This document shows positions 20,073 to 30,738 of a stretch of 64,000 nucleotides of DNA, in pieces. The position numbers and the translations under genes were made by a program. The stretch is from Kazachstania africana CBS 2517 (taxonomy: Eukaryota; Ascomycota; Saccharomycetes; Saccharomycetales; Saccharomycetaceae). How positions within the stretch are numbered: position 1 is the stretch's first letter; the number at the start of each line of letters is the position of its first letter. The notes below the pieces were generated by a model, which searched no databases, was not told the DNA's origin, and saw only the letters and a program-made list of their open reading frames with translations. The stretch spans positions 483,687 through 547,686 of the forward strand of contig NC_018950.1 in NCBI RefSeq assembly GCF_000304475.1, in the 5' to 3' direction.

Positions 20073-20278
20073 CTGTAGTCCTTCCAAAACTGCTTTGCTT
20101 CCTTCATCTTCCTTGTTCTTCAGTAGTATATAACTTCTTACATACAGTTTCTAAGCATGAGCCTCAATAGTATCTCTCTCGATAAAATAAACAAATTTAT
20201 CATACGCAATACGTGGAAATTTGAAACATTTGACGTGTTTATATTTATTTTGGTTTATCCAGATCAGGTAATTTCGAC

Positions 20279-20284
20279 ACGCGT
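20279..20284 (+). promoter_or_regulatory. MluI cell-cycle box upstream of DUN1
   Basis: ACGCGT lies 117 bp before the DUN1 ATG, with a TATA-like ATATAAAA near 20310. This is the MBF (Mbp1-Swi6) site for G1/S expression in yeast, which suits a checkpoint kinase. The rest of the 328-bp GET3-DUN1 spacer has nothing else recognisable. Confidence 0.65.
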
Positions 20285-20400
20285 AAAGTAAAAATTTTCA
20301 ATATTGGAAAGAATATAAAACACGAAAACAAATATTTCAATTTCGGTGTGTCGCAATATACATCTTTCGTCGTCATAACAACCAGTGCTTTCAATTAACG

Positions 20401-21994
20401 ATGACTACTGTGGCTGCTAAAAGAGTATGTTGGCTTGGATTCATTGTATGCCTTCTCCATAATCAAATATATTGTACTAACAAACCATTTTATCTATCCG
20501 TAGGAGCTATCTGATGGCATTTCTGTCCCTACAAAGAGACAACAAAACAACGAAAACGAGGCTGTTAAGGGCCCCTTAGCTAGTTTGGTGAGTATTATAC
20601 CTGAGAGGCCCTGTAAGTTCGAGATATTCAGCAAAGCAAGGGACGTTACAGTGGGAAGAAGTAGATCCTGTGATGTTCGTTTGAATGAACCAGATATCTC
20701 TACGGTGCATGCAATTTTGAGCATCATTGATATGGAAGTGGATGGAACCACTCGACATTTGATCAATATTATTGATAAGAGTAGGAATGGTACTTTTATC
20801 AATGGCAATAGGTTGATAAAAAAGGATTATCTTTTAAAGAACGGTGATAAGATTATGTTTGGTAAAAGCTGTTCTTTTCTTTTCAAATATAATTCAGAAT
20901 TTGTCGATGTAGCTGATCCCATTTCACTTTCACAGCAGGCAAATACTGATGATTCTGTATTTAAAAAACCTTCTTCTGCTTTTACTAGTAGTCAAAATGC
21001 TGCAAGAAAATTAGCAAAATTGAAAGTAATCTCATTCTTTGATAGATACACTCTGGGAAGAGAACTGGGTTCTGGTCATTATGCAATCGTTAAAGAAGGT
21101 AAGAATAAACAAACAGGTCAAACTGTGGCTGTCAAGATATTCCATCCACAGCAAAATGACGATCAAAAGAAAAGTAAACAATTTAGAGAAGAGACTAATA
21201 TACTTATGAGAATTCATCATCCAAATATTGTTAACCTGTTGGATAGTTTCGTAGAACCAATAAGCAAACAACAAACACAAAAATATCTCGTGCTGGAAAA
21301 AATCGACAATGGTGAACTTTTCGATAGAATTGTCAAGAAGACTTGTCTCAGACAAGATGAAACAAAAGCAATTTTTACTCAAATTTTACACGGTTTAAAG
21401 TATCTTCACGGTCAAAACATTATTCATAGAGACATTAAACCTGAGAATATTTTACTAAACATCACAAAAAGGACTTCCCCGGATCAAAAACAATTAGGGC
21501 CATGGGATGACGACGAAATTGATGTTCAAGTTAAAATCGCTGATTTTGGTCTAGCGAAATTCACTGGAGAAATGCAGTTTACAAACACTTTATGTGGTAC
21601 TCCGTCTTATGTTGCCCCTGAAGTACTCATCAAAAAAGGATACACGTCAAAGGTTGATATGTGGAGTTCTGGCGTCATTTTATATGTCTGTTTATGTGGT
21701 TTCCCACCATTTAGTGACCAGTTAGGTCCACCTGCATTGAAAGAACAAATTTTACAGGCCAAATTCGCCTTTTATACCCCTTATTGGGACAATATAGATG
21801 ATTCGATTTTACATTTGATCTCCCATTTGTTGGTTCTAGACCCTGAGCAACGGTACAGTGTTTCTGATGCTTTCAACCATCCATGGCTAGTCGATACCGA
21901 CCAGATAGTCTTACCTACAACAGAATTGAAACGTCTACAGTTGAATGACAACAAATTAATCAAAACATATTCTGAATTAGCATCGTCCTCATGA
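20401..21994 (+). CDS. DUN1: Dun1 checkpoint kinase (FHA plus kinase), two exons
   Basis: Exon 1 is 20401-20424 (8 codons) and exon 2 is 20504-21994. The spliced protein is 504 residues (S. cerevisiae 513). An uninterrupted reading has no ATG before the FHA domain, and reading straight through the intron hits a stop. The FHA domain is at about residues 55-130 (GRSRSCDVRL, SRNGTFINGNR). The kinase domain runs about 185-470, with GSGHYAIVKEG, VAVKIF, HRDIKPEN, DFGLAKF and CGTPSYVAPE all intact. Dun1 is activated by Rad53 through its FHA domain and raises dNTP pools after DNA damage. Synteny between GET3 and POL3 is conserved. An MCB site sits upstream. Confidence 0.92.
20425..20503 (+). other. 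Spliceosomal intron in DUN1
   Basis: The 5' splice site GTATGT is at 20425-20430, a perfect TACTAAC branch point at 20475-20481, and the 3' site TAG at 20501-20503. The length of 79 nt is not a multiple of 3, and removing it joins the upstream ATG to the FHA-kinase frame. All three signals match the strict Saccharomycetaceae consensus. Confidence 0.9.
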
Positions 21995-22079
21995 AAAGAT
22001 TTTTGTTTTATTTTATATTTTGAAACTATATACAAAGGTAGAACTAATAAATCGAATTACTATAAAATAACATAGTAAA

Positions 22080-25000
22080 TCACCACTTGCTTAGTTGCTC
22101 CATCTTCTCTTGCAGTTCCTTCTTCACTTTCACCCGCATGTAGAATATATCACAATTTTTATTTGAACACAGCACTTCCGTATGTAGATTACCGGCACAG
22201 CGCTGACATTGCGTCCATAGTCGAGAAAATTTCTCTTCAAGGTCCCTTACTTCATATAATGCCTTCATATATAACTCACCAGATCTTGAAAGACAGTTTG
22301 AACATAATGCTGATTCACCTTTTTTCAAAGGACCTCTACATCCTTTGCAAACCGCAACTTTTTTGATGAACCCCATGAGTCCACCTTTTGCTGAACCGGT
22401 ATTAATCTTGATTGATTTCACTACAAACATTGAGTTGGCTTGTTTTTCTCCTATGATCGGAGCAATAATACTGATTACGGGATTCTGTAGTTGATTTTGT
22501 AAATAATATTTCGAATCAACCTGTAAGTTCTGCTCTAGCACATACAGCGGATCTTCAGCCCTATTATACAGTTTATCATTACCACCCGTAATAACATAGT
22601 CAACACGGTCACCAACATTTGGACCAATACCATCTCTTTTTTTCATACGGTCTGCCAAAACAGCGTGTGGCTGAGGATTTGTATAGTTTGGAGCTAGCGT
22701 TTTTGAAATGATTAATTTTGAAATATCAACTCTGTTGTGCAAAATGTCACCAATAGTCTTTTTAACGAACTCTAGCGCTCCGTCTACATCTCTGCCAATC
22801 AATATCATCTTCAGCACTTTATTCATAACAATAGAAACTAAAGAGCAGGAGTCACGACGAACAGATGCTAAACCTTTTTGATCCAACTTATCGTACTTTT
22901 CAACCTTAGTCCAATATAGACCCGCATATCTCTTTTTGTTAATCAGCAGATATGGGAAATAGGCCTTTTCGAATTCTAAGTTGATAGGATGTTTGAATAA
23001 CGTAGAGACGTATGCGGCTGCCTCGGCACCTAAATCCATCGCTTCTTGTAGGTCAGTTGTACCAAATTTCACCATAACAGAATCTGTATCACCGTACACC
23101 ACTTGTGCGTCATGCTTGTAACCATTTTTAACTGAGTACTTTTCTTGCACAGCCGTCTTGGTTCTCATAATCATTTCACGACCAAAGGCTGTAACTGATG
23201 ATGAAATTGCTAAACATGGTAATTTTCCTACAGTTGCACCAGTGAAACCATAAACGGAATTTGCAGAGATCTTCAAAGCTAATTGTCTACCATTAAGAAC
23301 ATCTCTCTTAAATGGGTCTTTTTCATCTCTAAGATCTTTTTTAGCACGCTTTCTTGCAGAGATTAATTCTTCCAAAATTATAGGTAAAATACCACGTCTT
23401 AACTTGTCGCTGACGAAATAATCACCATTTGGTGTAATTATGTAATCTTTATCCTTTTTTAATTTCAATCTTTCTACTGTGGCTTTATTGCACAATGTCG
23501 TATAACATAAGTTATGTGCCATCATAATACTTGGATACAGGGAATTGAAATCGAGGGTGGCAATAGGAACGTCATAGTAGCCACGGATCGGTTCAATAAC
23601 AGTGGCACCTTCATATTGTTCATCACTTCCCTGAGATTGCATATTTGGAATTACAGTGTCGATTTGGATACATTTACGGAATAATTGTGACACAACTTTA
23701 ATCTGTTGGCCACGAGCTAGAAGATAAGAGAATGGGACACCAGTGACTCTAGCCATTTCAGTATAATTAACGAGGGCCATCAATTTTTCCAAAAGTCTCA
23801 GGGGTAGGTAGGCATCCTTAAGACAGTAAACTGCCAACCTTCTTCTCGTTTCGCTATCACCATGTTGCAGATCCGTAATAATACTATAATGAACATCTTC
23901 TTTTTGCTCACCCAGAAAATGAGCAGAAACGGCATTTAAGGTATACGATCTCAGTTTATATTCACGTTGAATAAATTGAAGAAGATCTAATTGCAAACGA
24001 CCATCGATATTGACGTTTTTAGATTCTCTTGTACCATATGCTTTTGAGGAGAAAACAGTATCCTTGATTTCCTGCTTCACATTGACTAATCTGCCAAAAT
24101 AAGGAAAATTTTCAATTTTGAGGGCCCTAGCTCTATTGATTAAATAAGGAATATCGAAGTTCCCAGTATTATAACCGATAATAACATCAGGATCAGCTTC
24201 TACAATAAAATCACGCCAATGTGATAACATTTCGGCCTCTGTCTCGTGTGAGTAGATACGAGAACCTGTAATTGGCGCACAAGTATCGACGGTAAATACG
24301 TTACGTACAAAAGGTTTTTTCGCGCCAGCAATACTCATAACATTGGCGATTTGAATCACAGAATCATGTTCAGGTTCAGGAAAAACCCCAATTCTACCAG
24401 CACATTCAATATCAAAGGATAAAATACGTAGAGGAGCAGAATGAGACCAATCACCTTCGGCAGGGTGCGCTATTAAATCTTTATAATTAATATTAACTTC
24501 TAATTGACAAGTGGAAACTCTTTTATTTTCTGGGATAATAGTGTATTTATTCTTCGGTAAAGTTATCCATGACATACCGACAATACCGCAATCTACCATT
24601 AATCTTAAAGGATACGCAATATTATCGTAAGTTGTTGTCCCATTAGAGAACCATGAGTTAAAGGTTAAATGACCCCTCTCGAACGCCGTTCTCAATTTAT
24701 TTACGATGCTTGGATATGTAGCATAAACTTTCCAAAATGGTATTTTGTCATCACCAGAATAACCCCAAATTGACTGTTTTGGTACAACTTCTATGGAATC
24801 GACAGCATTATCGAACATTTCATTTAAATATTTGACAAATTCCTCTCTTTGCTGAGGATCATTAGCATTATCTATCGAAGGTTGCGGTACATAAAGATAA
24901 TGTTTAAATCCAGTCACATTACAAAGAACGGAATGTCCTGTATTAGTAACACCAAAAAACCTTACGATGGTTGACGTATTCGCATCTTTGAAGCCCGGTA

Positions 25001-25478
25001 TGATACTCTGTTCTGCATCTATTTGCTGGAAGGATATATCATGAGTCTCGGGTGTGAAATCAGCAGGTAATGGATCTCTTGAATAATGATTAGACTTTTC
25101 TTGTATCTCAGCAGCTTCATGCTCCAGCTCAGAAAGCTCTCGTTCGAAAGCAGACTGCAGTTGAGTACCATGTAAATTTGTATACTTTGCCTTGAACCCT
25201 TGCTCTCTGTATTTCTTATACGAATCAGTGGGAATGATGTCAATAGTGGAAACTGGTTCACTACCAGCGCTGTAATCCATGGATTGCAGCCTCATCTTCT
25301 TTTCAGAAAGGCCCACATCTGAGGCAGCATCAGCATCTTCGCCCGGTCTCTTAAGGTTGTCAGTCATAGCTTGCTGTTCCAATTGCTGTCTCTCTACTAT
25401 CTCACTGCTATATAGTCTAACTTTCAATGCCTTCGTAAGACTTCTATATATCGAAACGCGACGCGTGAAGAAGGACAT
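22080..25478 (-). CDS. POL3: DNA polymerase delta catalytic subunit
   Basis: The longest ORF gives 1132 residues (S. cerevisiae 1097). Exonuclease motifs are intact: Exo [14 protein letters not shown] near 355, Exo [14 protein letters not shown], and Exo [16 protein letters not shown]. Polymerase motif A is [15 protein letters not shown] is [13 protein letters not shown] and C is [10 protein letters not shown]. The C-terminus has both Cys clusters, CysA zinc (CKGCRGPL...CSNC) and CysB iron-sulfur (CQRCAG...CSNKNC). Pol3 is the replicative lagging-strand polymerase. The S. cerevisiae-like start corresponds to Met38 (ATG at 25367). The 37 codons before it form a basic, presequence-like segment that also contains an MCB box, so which start is used is open. 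It is divergent from UAP1. Confidence 0.95.
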   Translation of the reverse strand: MSFFTRRVSIYRSLTKALKVRLYSSEIVERQQLEQQAMTDNLKRPGEDADAASDVGLSEKKMRLQSMDYSAGSEPVSTIDIIPTDSYKKYREQGFKAKYTNLHGTQLQSAFERELSELEHEAAEIQEKSNHYSRDPLPADFTPETHDISFQQIDAEQSIIPGFKDANTSTIVRFFGVTNTGHSVLCNVTGFKHYLYVPQPSIDNANDPQQREEFVKYLNEMFDNAVDSIEVVPKQSIWGYSGDDKIPFWKVYATYPSIVNKLRTAFERGHLTFNSWFSNGTTTYDNIAYPLRLMVDCGIVGMSWITLPKNKYTIIPENKRVSTCQLEVNINYKDLIAHPAEGDWSHSAPLRILSFDIECAGRIGVFPEPEHDSVIQIANVMSIAGAKKPFVRNVFTVDTCAPITGSRIYSHETEAEMLSHWRDFIVEADPDVIIGYNTGNFDIPYLINRARALKIENFPYFGRLVNVKQEIKDTVFSSKAYGTRESKNVNIDGRLQLDLLQFIQREYKLRSYTLNAVSAHFLGEQKEDVHYSIITDLQHGDSETRRRLAVYCLKDAYLPLRLLEKLMALVNYTEMARVTGVPFSYLLARGQQIKVVSQLFRKCIQIDTVIPNMQSQGSDEQYEGATVIEPIRGYYDVPIATLDFNSLYPSIMMAHNLCYTTLCNKATVERLKLKKDKDYIITPNGDYFVSDKLRRGILPIILEELISARKRAKKDLRDEKDPFKRDVLNGRQLALKISANSVYGFTGATVGKLPCLAISSSVTAFGREMIMRTKTAVQEKYSVKNGYKHDAQVVYGDTDSVMVKFGTTDLQEAMDLGAEAAAYVSTLFKHPINLEFEKAYFPYLLINKKRYAGLYWTKVEKYDKLDQKGLASVRRDSCSLVSIVMNKVLKMILIGRDVDGALEFVKKTIGDILHNRVDISKLIISKTLAPNYTNPQPHAVLADRMKKRDGIGPNVGDRVDYVITGGNDKLYNRAEDPLYVLEQNLQVDSKYYLQNQLQNPVISIIAPIIGEKQANSMFVVKSIKINTGSAKGGLMGFIKKVAVCKGCRGPLKKGESALCSNCLSRSGELYMKALYEVRDLEEKFSRLWTQCQRCAGNLHTEVLCSNKNCDIFYMRVKVKKELQEKMEQLSKW
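25461..25466 (-). promoter_or_regulatory. MluI cell-cycle box at the POL3 5' end
   Basis: ACGCGT with an adjacent second CGCG core (25457-25460) and a TATATA at 25446-25451 on the minus-strand side. They lie just inside the longest POL3 ORF and about 95 bp before the Met38 codon. In S. cerevisiae POL3 is G1/S-regulated through MCB boxes upstream of its ATG. Confidence 0.65.
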
Positions 25479-25942
25479 CGTGGTAAAGGATGTCGAGAAT
25501 TGACCAAGAGATGATTCAAGTCAAGAAGGACAGCCTAAGTTGGTCCCGAGCAGACCTCCTACTATGTGGATAACACCGTTTTCCCATCCGGCTGGGTTAG
25601 TGAGAACAGTGGGGGTGCCACCCCAGTTTGCAGTTTCAATGGAGGTTATATGAGGAAATGACGTCCTGATCAAGAGCTGACGGCTTTTAAAAGGACGATC
25701 ATCTGTTAAAGAGGTCTCAGATGCACGTTAGAATAGCATAGTAACCTGTGATTAGCTATAGATGTGTTGCTGAGTGGCTGTCAGGTTTTGTTTGTCATTT
25801 GATGGTTTTTGTAACGTGTGAAAAAAACACGAACTATACATAGAAAAGAGATCAGGTTGAAGAACCATACAGTCTTTTTCTACAGATAGAAGAAGTAAGT
25901 TGTACGAGACTACTGGATTTCTATCTTTGCAATATTGAGATA
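25479..25942. promoter_or_regulatory. Divergent POL3/UAP1 promoter
   Basis: This 464-bp spacer has no gene. A GC-rich patch at 25555-25630 (with GGGGGTGCCACCCC, an inverted repeat) and a purine-rich leader before UAP1 are visible. I recognise no further factor site with confidence. Confidence 0.5.
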
Positions 25943-27364
25943 ATGACTGTTGAGAACTTGAGACAGAGATACGTTGACGCCAATCAAGATCATTTGTTTG
26001 ATCATTTTGATAAATTATCTGATGAAGATAAGACGCTTTTCACACAAAATTTATCCAAAGTGGCCGATCGTATTCCCCCAAAGAAACTAGTCGAGGACTG
26101 TAAGCATGCTATCAAACTTTCTAGTGACATCTCCAGAGAAGGTTCTTCCATCGAGCCTCTACCTTCTTCATCCTACGAATCGATAATTGGCAACCCTGAG
26201 AAGGAACAAGAATATTACAATATAGGGTTAGACGCCATTGCTAGAGGACAGGCTGCTGTTATTCTGATGGCTGGGGGACAAGGAACAAGATTGGGGTCGT
26301 CTGAACCCAAAGGCTGTTACGATATTCAACTGCCTTCTCATAAATCATTGTTTCAAATTCAAGCTGAAAAATTGATTAGTTTACAAAAATTGGCGAATAA
26401 TGTCGTTATTCCGTGGTATATTATGACATCTGAACCAACAAGGGCTTCCACAGAGTCTTTTTTCGTGAAGCATAATTATTTTGGTCTATTGCAATCACAA
26501 ATTGTCTTTTTCAATCAAGGAACTTTACCTGCATTTGATATAAATGGTGAAAGATTATTGTTAGGCAGCCCAACAAAATTAGTTGAATCTCCTGACGGTA
26601 ATGGTGGACTTTACTGTTCATTAAGAGATAATGGCATTCTAACTGACATGATAAATAAAGGTGTTAAGCATGTCTACATGTATTGTGTTGACAATGTACT
26701 CTCAAAAGTATGTGATCCTGTTTTCATAGGATTTTCTATTAAGCATAGTTTTGAGTTAGCTACAAAAGCTGTTAGAAAAAGGGATGCTCATGAATCTGTA
26801 GGTCTTATTGCATCAAAAGATAATCGCCCCTGTGTCATCGAATATTCTGAGATTTCAAAAGAATTAGCTGAAGCTCAGGATGCAAATGGTTTACTGAAAT
26901 TACGTGCTGGAAATATTGTAAACCATTATTATTCTATTGATCTTTTGAAACGTGAATTAGACAATTGGTGTAATAACATGGTATATCACATTGCGAAGAA
27001 GAAAATTCCATCATTTGATAATAAAAAAAATATTTACTATCAGCCAGTTGAGCCAAATGGTATCAAATTGGAACAATTCATTTTTGATGTTTTTCCAACC
27101 ATTTCTCTATCGAAATTTGGCTGTCTTGAAGTGGAAAGATCAGAGGAATTTGCGCCGCTGAAGAATGCACCTGGTACAAGTAACGATAATCCGGAAACGA
27201 GTAGAGCTGCTTACTTGAACTTAAGTAAGAAATGGTTGACTGCTGCTGGTGCTCACGTCGGAGAAGGTGTTAATATTGAAGTCTCTGGCACCTTAACATA
27301 TGCTGGTGAAAATTTGTCCCGATTTAAAAATCAAAATTTTAATAGTGACATCCTCCTAGAGTGA
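25943..27364 (+). CDS. UAP1: UDP-N-acetylglucosamine pyrophosphorylase
   Basis: The protein has 473 residues (S. cerevisiae Qri1/Uap1 477). The nucleotidyltransferase signature GGQGTRLG is at residues 111-118, with the uridine-binding and sugar-binding blocks following (GNGGLYCSL, EYSEI, FEYxVFP-like FIFDVFPTI). The enzyme makes UDP-GlcNAc from UTP and GlcNAc-1-phosphate in the cytosol, feeding chitin, N-glycan and GPI-anchor synthesis. It is also called QRI1 in S. cerevisiae. It is divergent from POL3 as on IV-L; synteny breaks right after it. Confidence 0.96.
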   Translation: MTVENLRQRYVDANQDHLFDHFDKLSDEDKTLFTQNLSKVADRIPPKKLVEDCKHAIKLSSDISREGSSIEPLPSSSYESIIGNPEKEQEYYNIGLDAIARGQAAVILMAGGQGTRLGSSEPKGCYDIQLPSHKSLFQIQAEKLISLQKLANNVVIPWYIMTSEPTRASTESFFVKHNYFGLLQSQIVFFNQGTLPAFDINGERLLLGSPTKLVESPDGNGGLYCSLRDNGILTDMINKGVKHVYMYCVDNVLSKVCDPVFIGFSIKHSFELATKAVRKRDAHESVGLIASKDNRPCVIEYSEISKELAEAQDANGLLKLRAGNIVNHYYSIDLLKRELDNWCNNMVYHIAKKKIPSFDNKKNIYYQPVEPNGIKLEQFIFDVFPTISLSKFGCLEVERSEEFAPLKNAPGTSNDNPETSRAAYLNLSKKWLTAAGAHVGEGVNIEVSGTLTYAGENLSRFKNQNFNSDILLE

Positions 27365-29010
27365 GCAGCCTGTATCGCATTTATAAAGATATATAAATAA
27401 AAAATTTCTAAATCTTCTGACTAAGAAGTAAAAAGATATGGATACAAAAATATGATGGTAAAAACGCTTGCCCACCGCTGCTTATTTCCAATCAATTTAT
27501 ATTTCGAGTGAGAAACAAAAAAGAAAAACTTTGATTTCGCCCAGGATCGAACTGGGGACGTTCTGCGTGTTAAGCAGATGCCATAACCAACTAGACCACG
27601 AAACCGTATTTTGTTGTATTTTTGGTTTGGAACATTCCACTAAGTCAGTAGCATTCAAAGCCCTCTTCATTTTATTGCAACTAGATCAAGCTTATTTATG
27701 ATGGAACAAAGATTTGATGGTATAAGTCATTTTCTTCGTACTATAGGATCTTTGCTCGATCAATAAATGGGCAAAAAGCGGTTCTTCGATATAATCAAGG
27801 TTTCAGTTCAGTGATTTATCGAAATATATACTTATTGTATAACTGAAAAAAATTACCTATTAATTTGCCAGCAGTTGATATAATATAAATGTACCAAAAG
27901 GGCTTGCTTATTATTTTAATAATCTTTTTAAAACCTTGGAATATTTGTATAATAGTGAATCGAAATGACAAAATATAAATATTTATGTGAGAGACACATC
28001 ATAAATATTGAATTTCTATGTCTTCTCCACCAACATCAAGTAAATGTCAAGAAGAACGTCTTAGGGGAAAATAAATTGCTACGATTAGTCATAACTAATT
28101 CTATGACAATCTTTCGCTTGTGTCTTTCCTTATACGGCCTAGTATATGCATTATGACGAAATATTCAGACGCACGATGCTGCCATTGAAATACATCTTAC
28201 TTTCGAAGAAACGCTTTTAGCCTTCCTCTTTCGTTGCGATTCTGACATTATAACTTCGTTAAATCATGAGAACTTAAAACTTTCTTCTTTTATTACATAA
28301 GCTTCGTTTGCTATCAGAATGGACCTGAATCGAAGAAATATGATGATATGTATAAATTATTGCTATTCTTCATCTGTTACAAAACTATTATCTCAACAAA
28401 TATTTCCAATTTTTTGATAAGCAACGTTTATTTTCAAACCTTTATTATTCCATTGATTCGATTCCTTCGACATTCATAATTTTGTCTGTTTTCATCATTT
28501 CTTATTCTCAGCTTATAACTTGTAGATTTATCCTTAATATTCAAGATAATTGGTGCTGCAGAATAACATATATCTAACAAGAGAGCTTGGAGAGAGTAAA
28601 ATGCGTTGACATAACATATGAGGCTTAAAATGCGTTTCTTAATAAAAAGGTATGTGAATTACTGGTAGAAAAAACCCCAATGCAAATACATATATTTGTA
28701 CTAATCTCGATACTCTCTTTTCACTCTTCTGGAGCAGCAGAAGGCTACAATTCCAGGATTTTCAATCCAACCCCAGAAACATAGTCACAATCGAGTCAGA
28801 GGGCCCAGAAGCCTCGAGGGCAGTTTTACATAGAGGGGAAAGTCGCGCCACAGATAGGTTTAATTACCTGTCCTTATAAGGCTATATACTCATACAAAAT
28901 ATTAATTAAAAAAAATGTTTATTAGAATAATTTGAAGTCTATGCAGCGTCGCAAATTCCGAATATTAATTGTATACAGGTACTATTTATTAACTACAATT
29001 CACAATGCCG
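27365..29010. other. Gene-poor spacer between UAP1 and MSS11
   Basis: Apart from the tRNA-Val at 27532-27605, this 1.65-kb AT-rich stretch has no supported gene. The short frames at 27468-27701 (overlapping the tRNA) and 27965-28156 show no family feature. A GC-richer patch lies at 28795-28860. No LTR ends or centromere elements are convincing. The spacer marks a synteny breakpoint. Confidence 0.5.
27532..27605 (-). tRNA. tRNA-Val(AAC)
   Basis: Read on the minus strand it begins GGTTTCGTGGTCTAGTTGG and folds into a standard cloverleaf. The acceptor stem GGTTTCG/CGAAATC has one G-U pair. The anticodon loop is TTAACAC with anticodon AAC (27569-27571), the T-arm is intact, and the discriminator is A. 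Length is 74 nt with no intron. A T-rich Pol III terminator follows on the minus strand (27517-27530). Confidence 0.96.
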
Positions 29011-30738
29011 TCATATACCGTCGAATACGTTATTGGTACCTGTCCCAATGTCTGTACTCCCTTTCTCTGCAGCAAGGTTACCAAACTGCATCTCAGAACC
29101 TGGCCTGGACTGGTTTAACATTTGCAGATTTAACAACTGAAAATCTAGGTCATTATTCATCATATGGATATTATCATCATTGTTAACATTTACGATACCA
29201 TTTTCATCATCATTGCGATTATTTTCATTATTATTATTGACACTAGTATTATTATTTATTATTTTATGTTCACCATTATTAGCGCGTAGCATGTTTTCGT
29301 TGAAATGTGCGACACTAGTTGCCTTGTCTCTATCACCACCAATAGCTGATTTTGTGTTATTACTATTATTAGCCCAACTTGAATTTGGCTTATTTGATGT
29401 ACTTCTCCTCTTGATGTTTTTAACATCGGCAGGAATATTATGCATTGAATTGGAGTTTTTGTTCATCATATTTTTCAACATTGTCATGTATTGTTGCTGC
29501 GATTGTGTACCCATATTTCCCATATTATTAGAGAAATTTGGATAGTTGTTTTTCATTACATTTGCCATCTGTTGTCCATTGAATTGTGCTTGGTTGATAT
29601 TTGCAAACTGCCCATTATTAACGTTTGCGGTGTTCACCACACTGCTTCTATTTAAAGAATCATTTCCTGGCATGGCCATATTACGATGATCAACACTAGA
29701 ACTGTTAGGAACCCCCTGAGGCATGTTCGGATACATCTGGTTGTTATTAGGAGGATGTACTTGGCTTTGCTGAGATGACATCATATTCGCCATTTGAGCG
29801 GACATAATTTGTTGTTGTAACATAGCTTGTAGTTGTTGTGGTGTTGGTTGTACACTGGCTCCTCCTCCAATTGTATTCTTCCTTTCAGTAGTGGCGCTAC
29901 CGGGCGCCGTTGATGGTGTCATCCTAATTCCTGATGAAACAGGTACCATTGGTGTAGATACACGACTACTGTCCGTATCCTTTTCCATGGGGTTATTGTT
30001 GTTTATACTGGGGTTGGTGGTATTAGTTGTGGGTGCTGAAGAAGGTTTCATATTATTAGTATTATAAGGCATATTTGCATATGGATTGAGATTGCTATTT
30101 GGATTATAAGGGAATTGAGGATTCATCTGTGGATGCATAGGAATATTATTGGGTAATATAGGGTAAATATTATCCAGTTTTGGATTTTCGTATTTTTTCA
30201 ATTCATCAATGGAGCAACTTTCAACAAAATTATTTAACAAAAGGAACGATTGCCACCATTCTACTAGAAAAGTATCTGGTGAGTTTATGATCATTTTAGA
30301 TTTCACTAGATGATCTGGTTTTAAAGATTGTGAATTCAGGGTGTTATTACCACTATTTTTATTTGAAACGGTACTACTACCATCTACTGCCGAAAGTGGT
30401 AATTGAGCTTCTTGTAAAAACTTCTTTGCTGTTTTATAATGTTTGTTCTCCAACAAATAGTGATAAATATGTGAGTACAGTAGTTGCCTTGAGTTATTAG
30501 CCATTGCATCAGAAACGGCTAGATTTAGATCGAAGATAGGAATCTCACCGGTAGAGCCACTATGTTGGGAAGGCGACATTGAACTGTTTAGCGTGTTAGT
30601 GGTACTGACATGCCTTGGATGCGTGGGATCCGTCTGTATCTTGACTTTACTTTTCTGTTTTCTTGGCTTTGTCTTCGAAATTCTTTGATGTTGTTGCTGC
30701 GAAAGATTTGTTGGTATTTTGGAATCGATATTAGTCAT
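29011..30738 (-). CDS. MSS11: Mss11-like LisH transcription factor
   Basis: The protein has 575 residues (S. cerevisiae 758). A LisH motif lies at about residues 84-116 (SRQLLYSHIYHYLLENKHY), preceded by the Mss11-like SDAMANNSRQLLY context. A second conserved block (SPDTFLVEWWQSFLLL) is at about 150-175. The rest is Asn/Gln/Met-rich low complexity, with Asn runs near the C-terminus. In yeast Mss11 acts with Flo8 to switch on FLO11 and starch-degrading genes during invasive growth. The match to Mss11 around LisH is closer than to Flo8. Neighbours do not match the S. cerevisiae MSS11 locus, so synteny does not help. Confidence 0.85.
   Translation of the reverse strand: MTNIDSKIPTNLSQQQHQRISKTKPRKQKSKVKIQTDPTHPRHVSTTNTLNSSMSPSQHSGSTGEIPIFDLNLAVSDAMANNSRQLLYSHIYHYLLENKHYKTAKKFLQEAQLPLSAVDGSSTVSNKNSGNNTLNSQSLKPDHLVKSKMIINSPDTFLVEWWQSFLLLNNFVESCSIDELKKYENPKLDNIYPILPNNIPMHPQMNPQFPYNPNSNLNPYANMPYNTNNMKPSSAPTTNTTNPSINNNNPMEKDTDSSRVSTPMVPVSSGIRMTPSTAPGSATTERKNTIGGGASVQPTPQQLQAMLQQQIMSAQMANMMSSQQSQVHPPNNNQMYPNMPQGVPNSSSVDHRNMAMPGNDSLNRSSVVNTANVNNGQFANINQAQFNGQQMANVMKNNYPNFSNNMGNMGTQSQQQYMTMLKNMMNKNSNSMHNIPADVKNIKRRSTSNKPNSSWANNSNNTKSAIGGDRDKATSVAHFNENMLRANNGEHKIINNNTSVNNNNENNRNDDENGIVNVNNDDNIHMMNNDLDFQLLNLQMLNQSRPGSEMQFGNLAAEKGSTDIGTGTNNVFDGI

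Noticed and set aside
27468..27701. 77-codon plus-strand ORF
   Set aside because: It runs over the tRNA-Val gene in antisense and has no family features.
28335..28480. ATGATGA near 28340 as a C box of a C/D snoRNA
   Set aside because: No CTGA D box or terminal stem at a suitable distance.
28860..28990. Possible centromere (TTCCGAA core near 28956 in AT-rich DNA)
   Set aside because: No CDEI-like element at the right distance and the flanks of the core do not match the CDEIII pattern.
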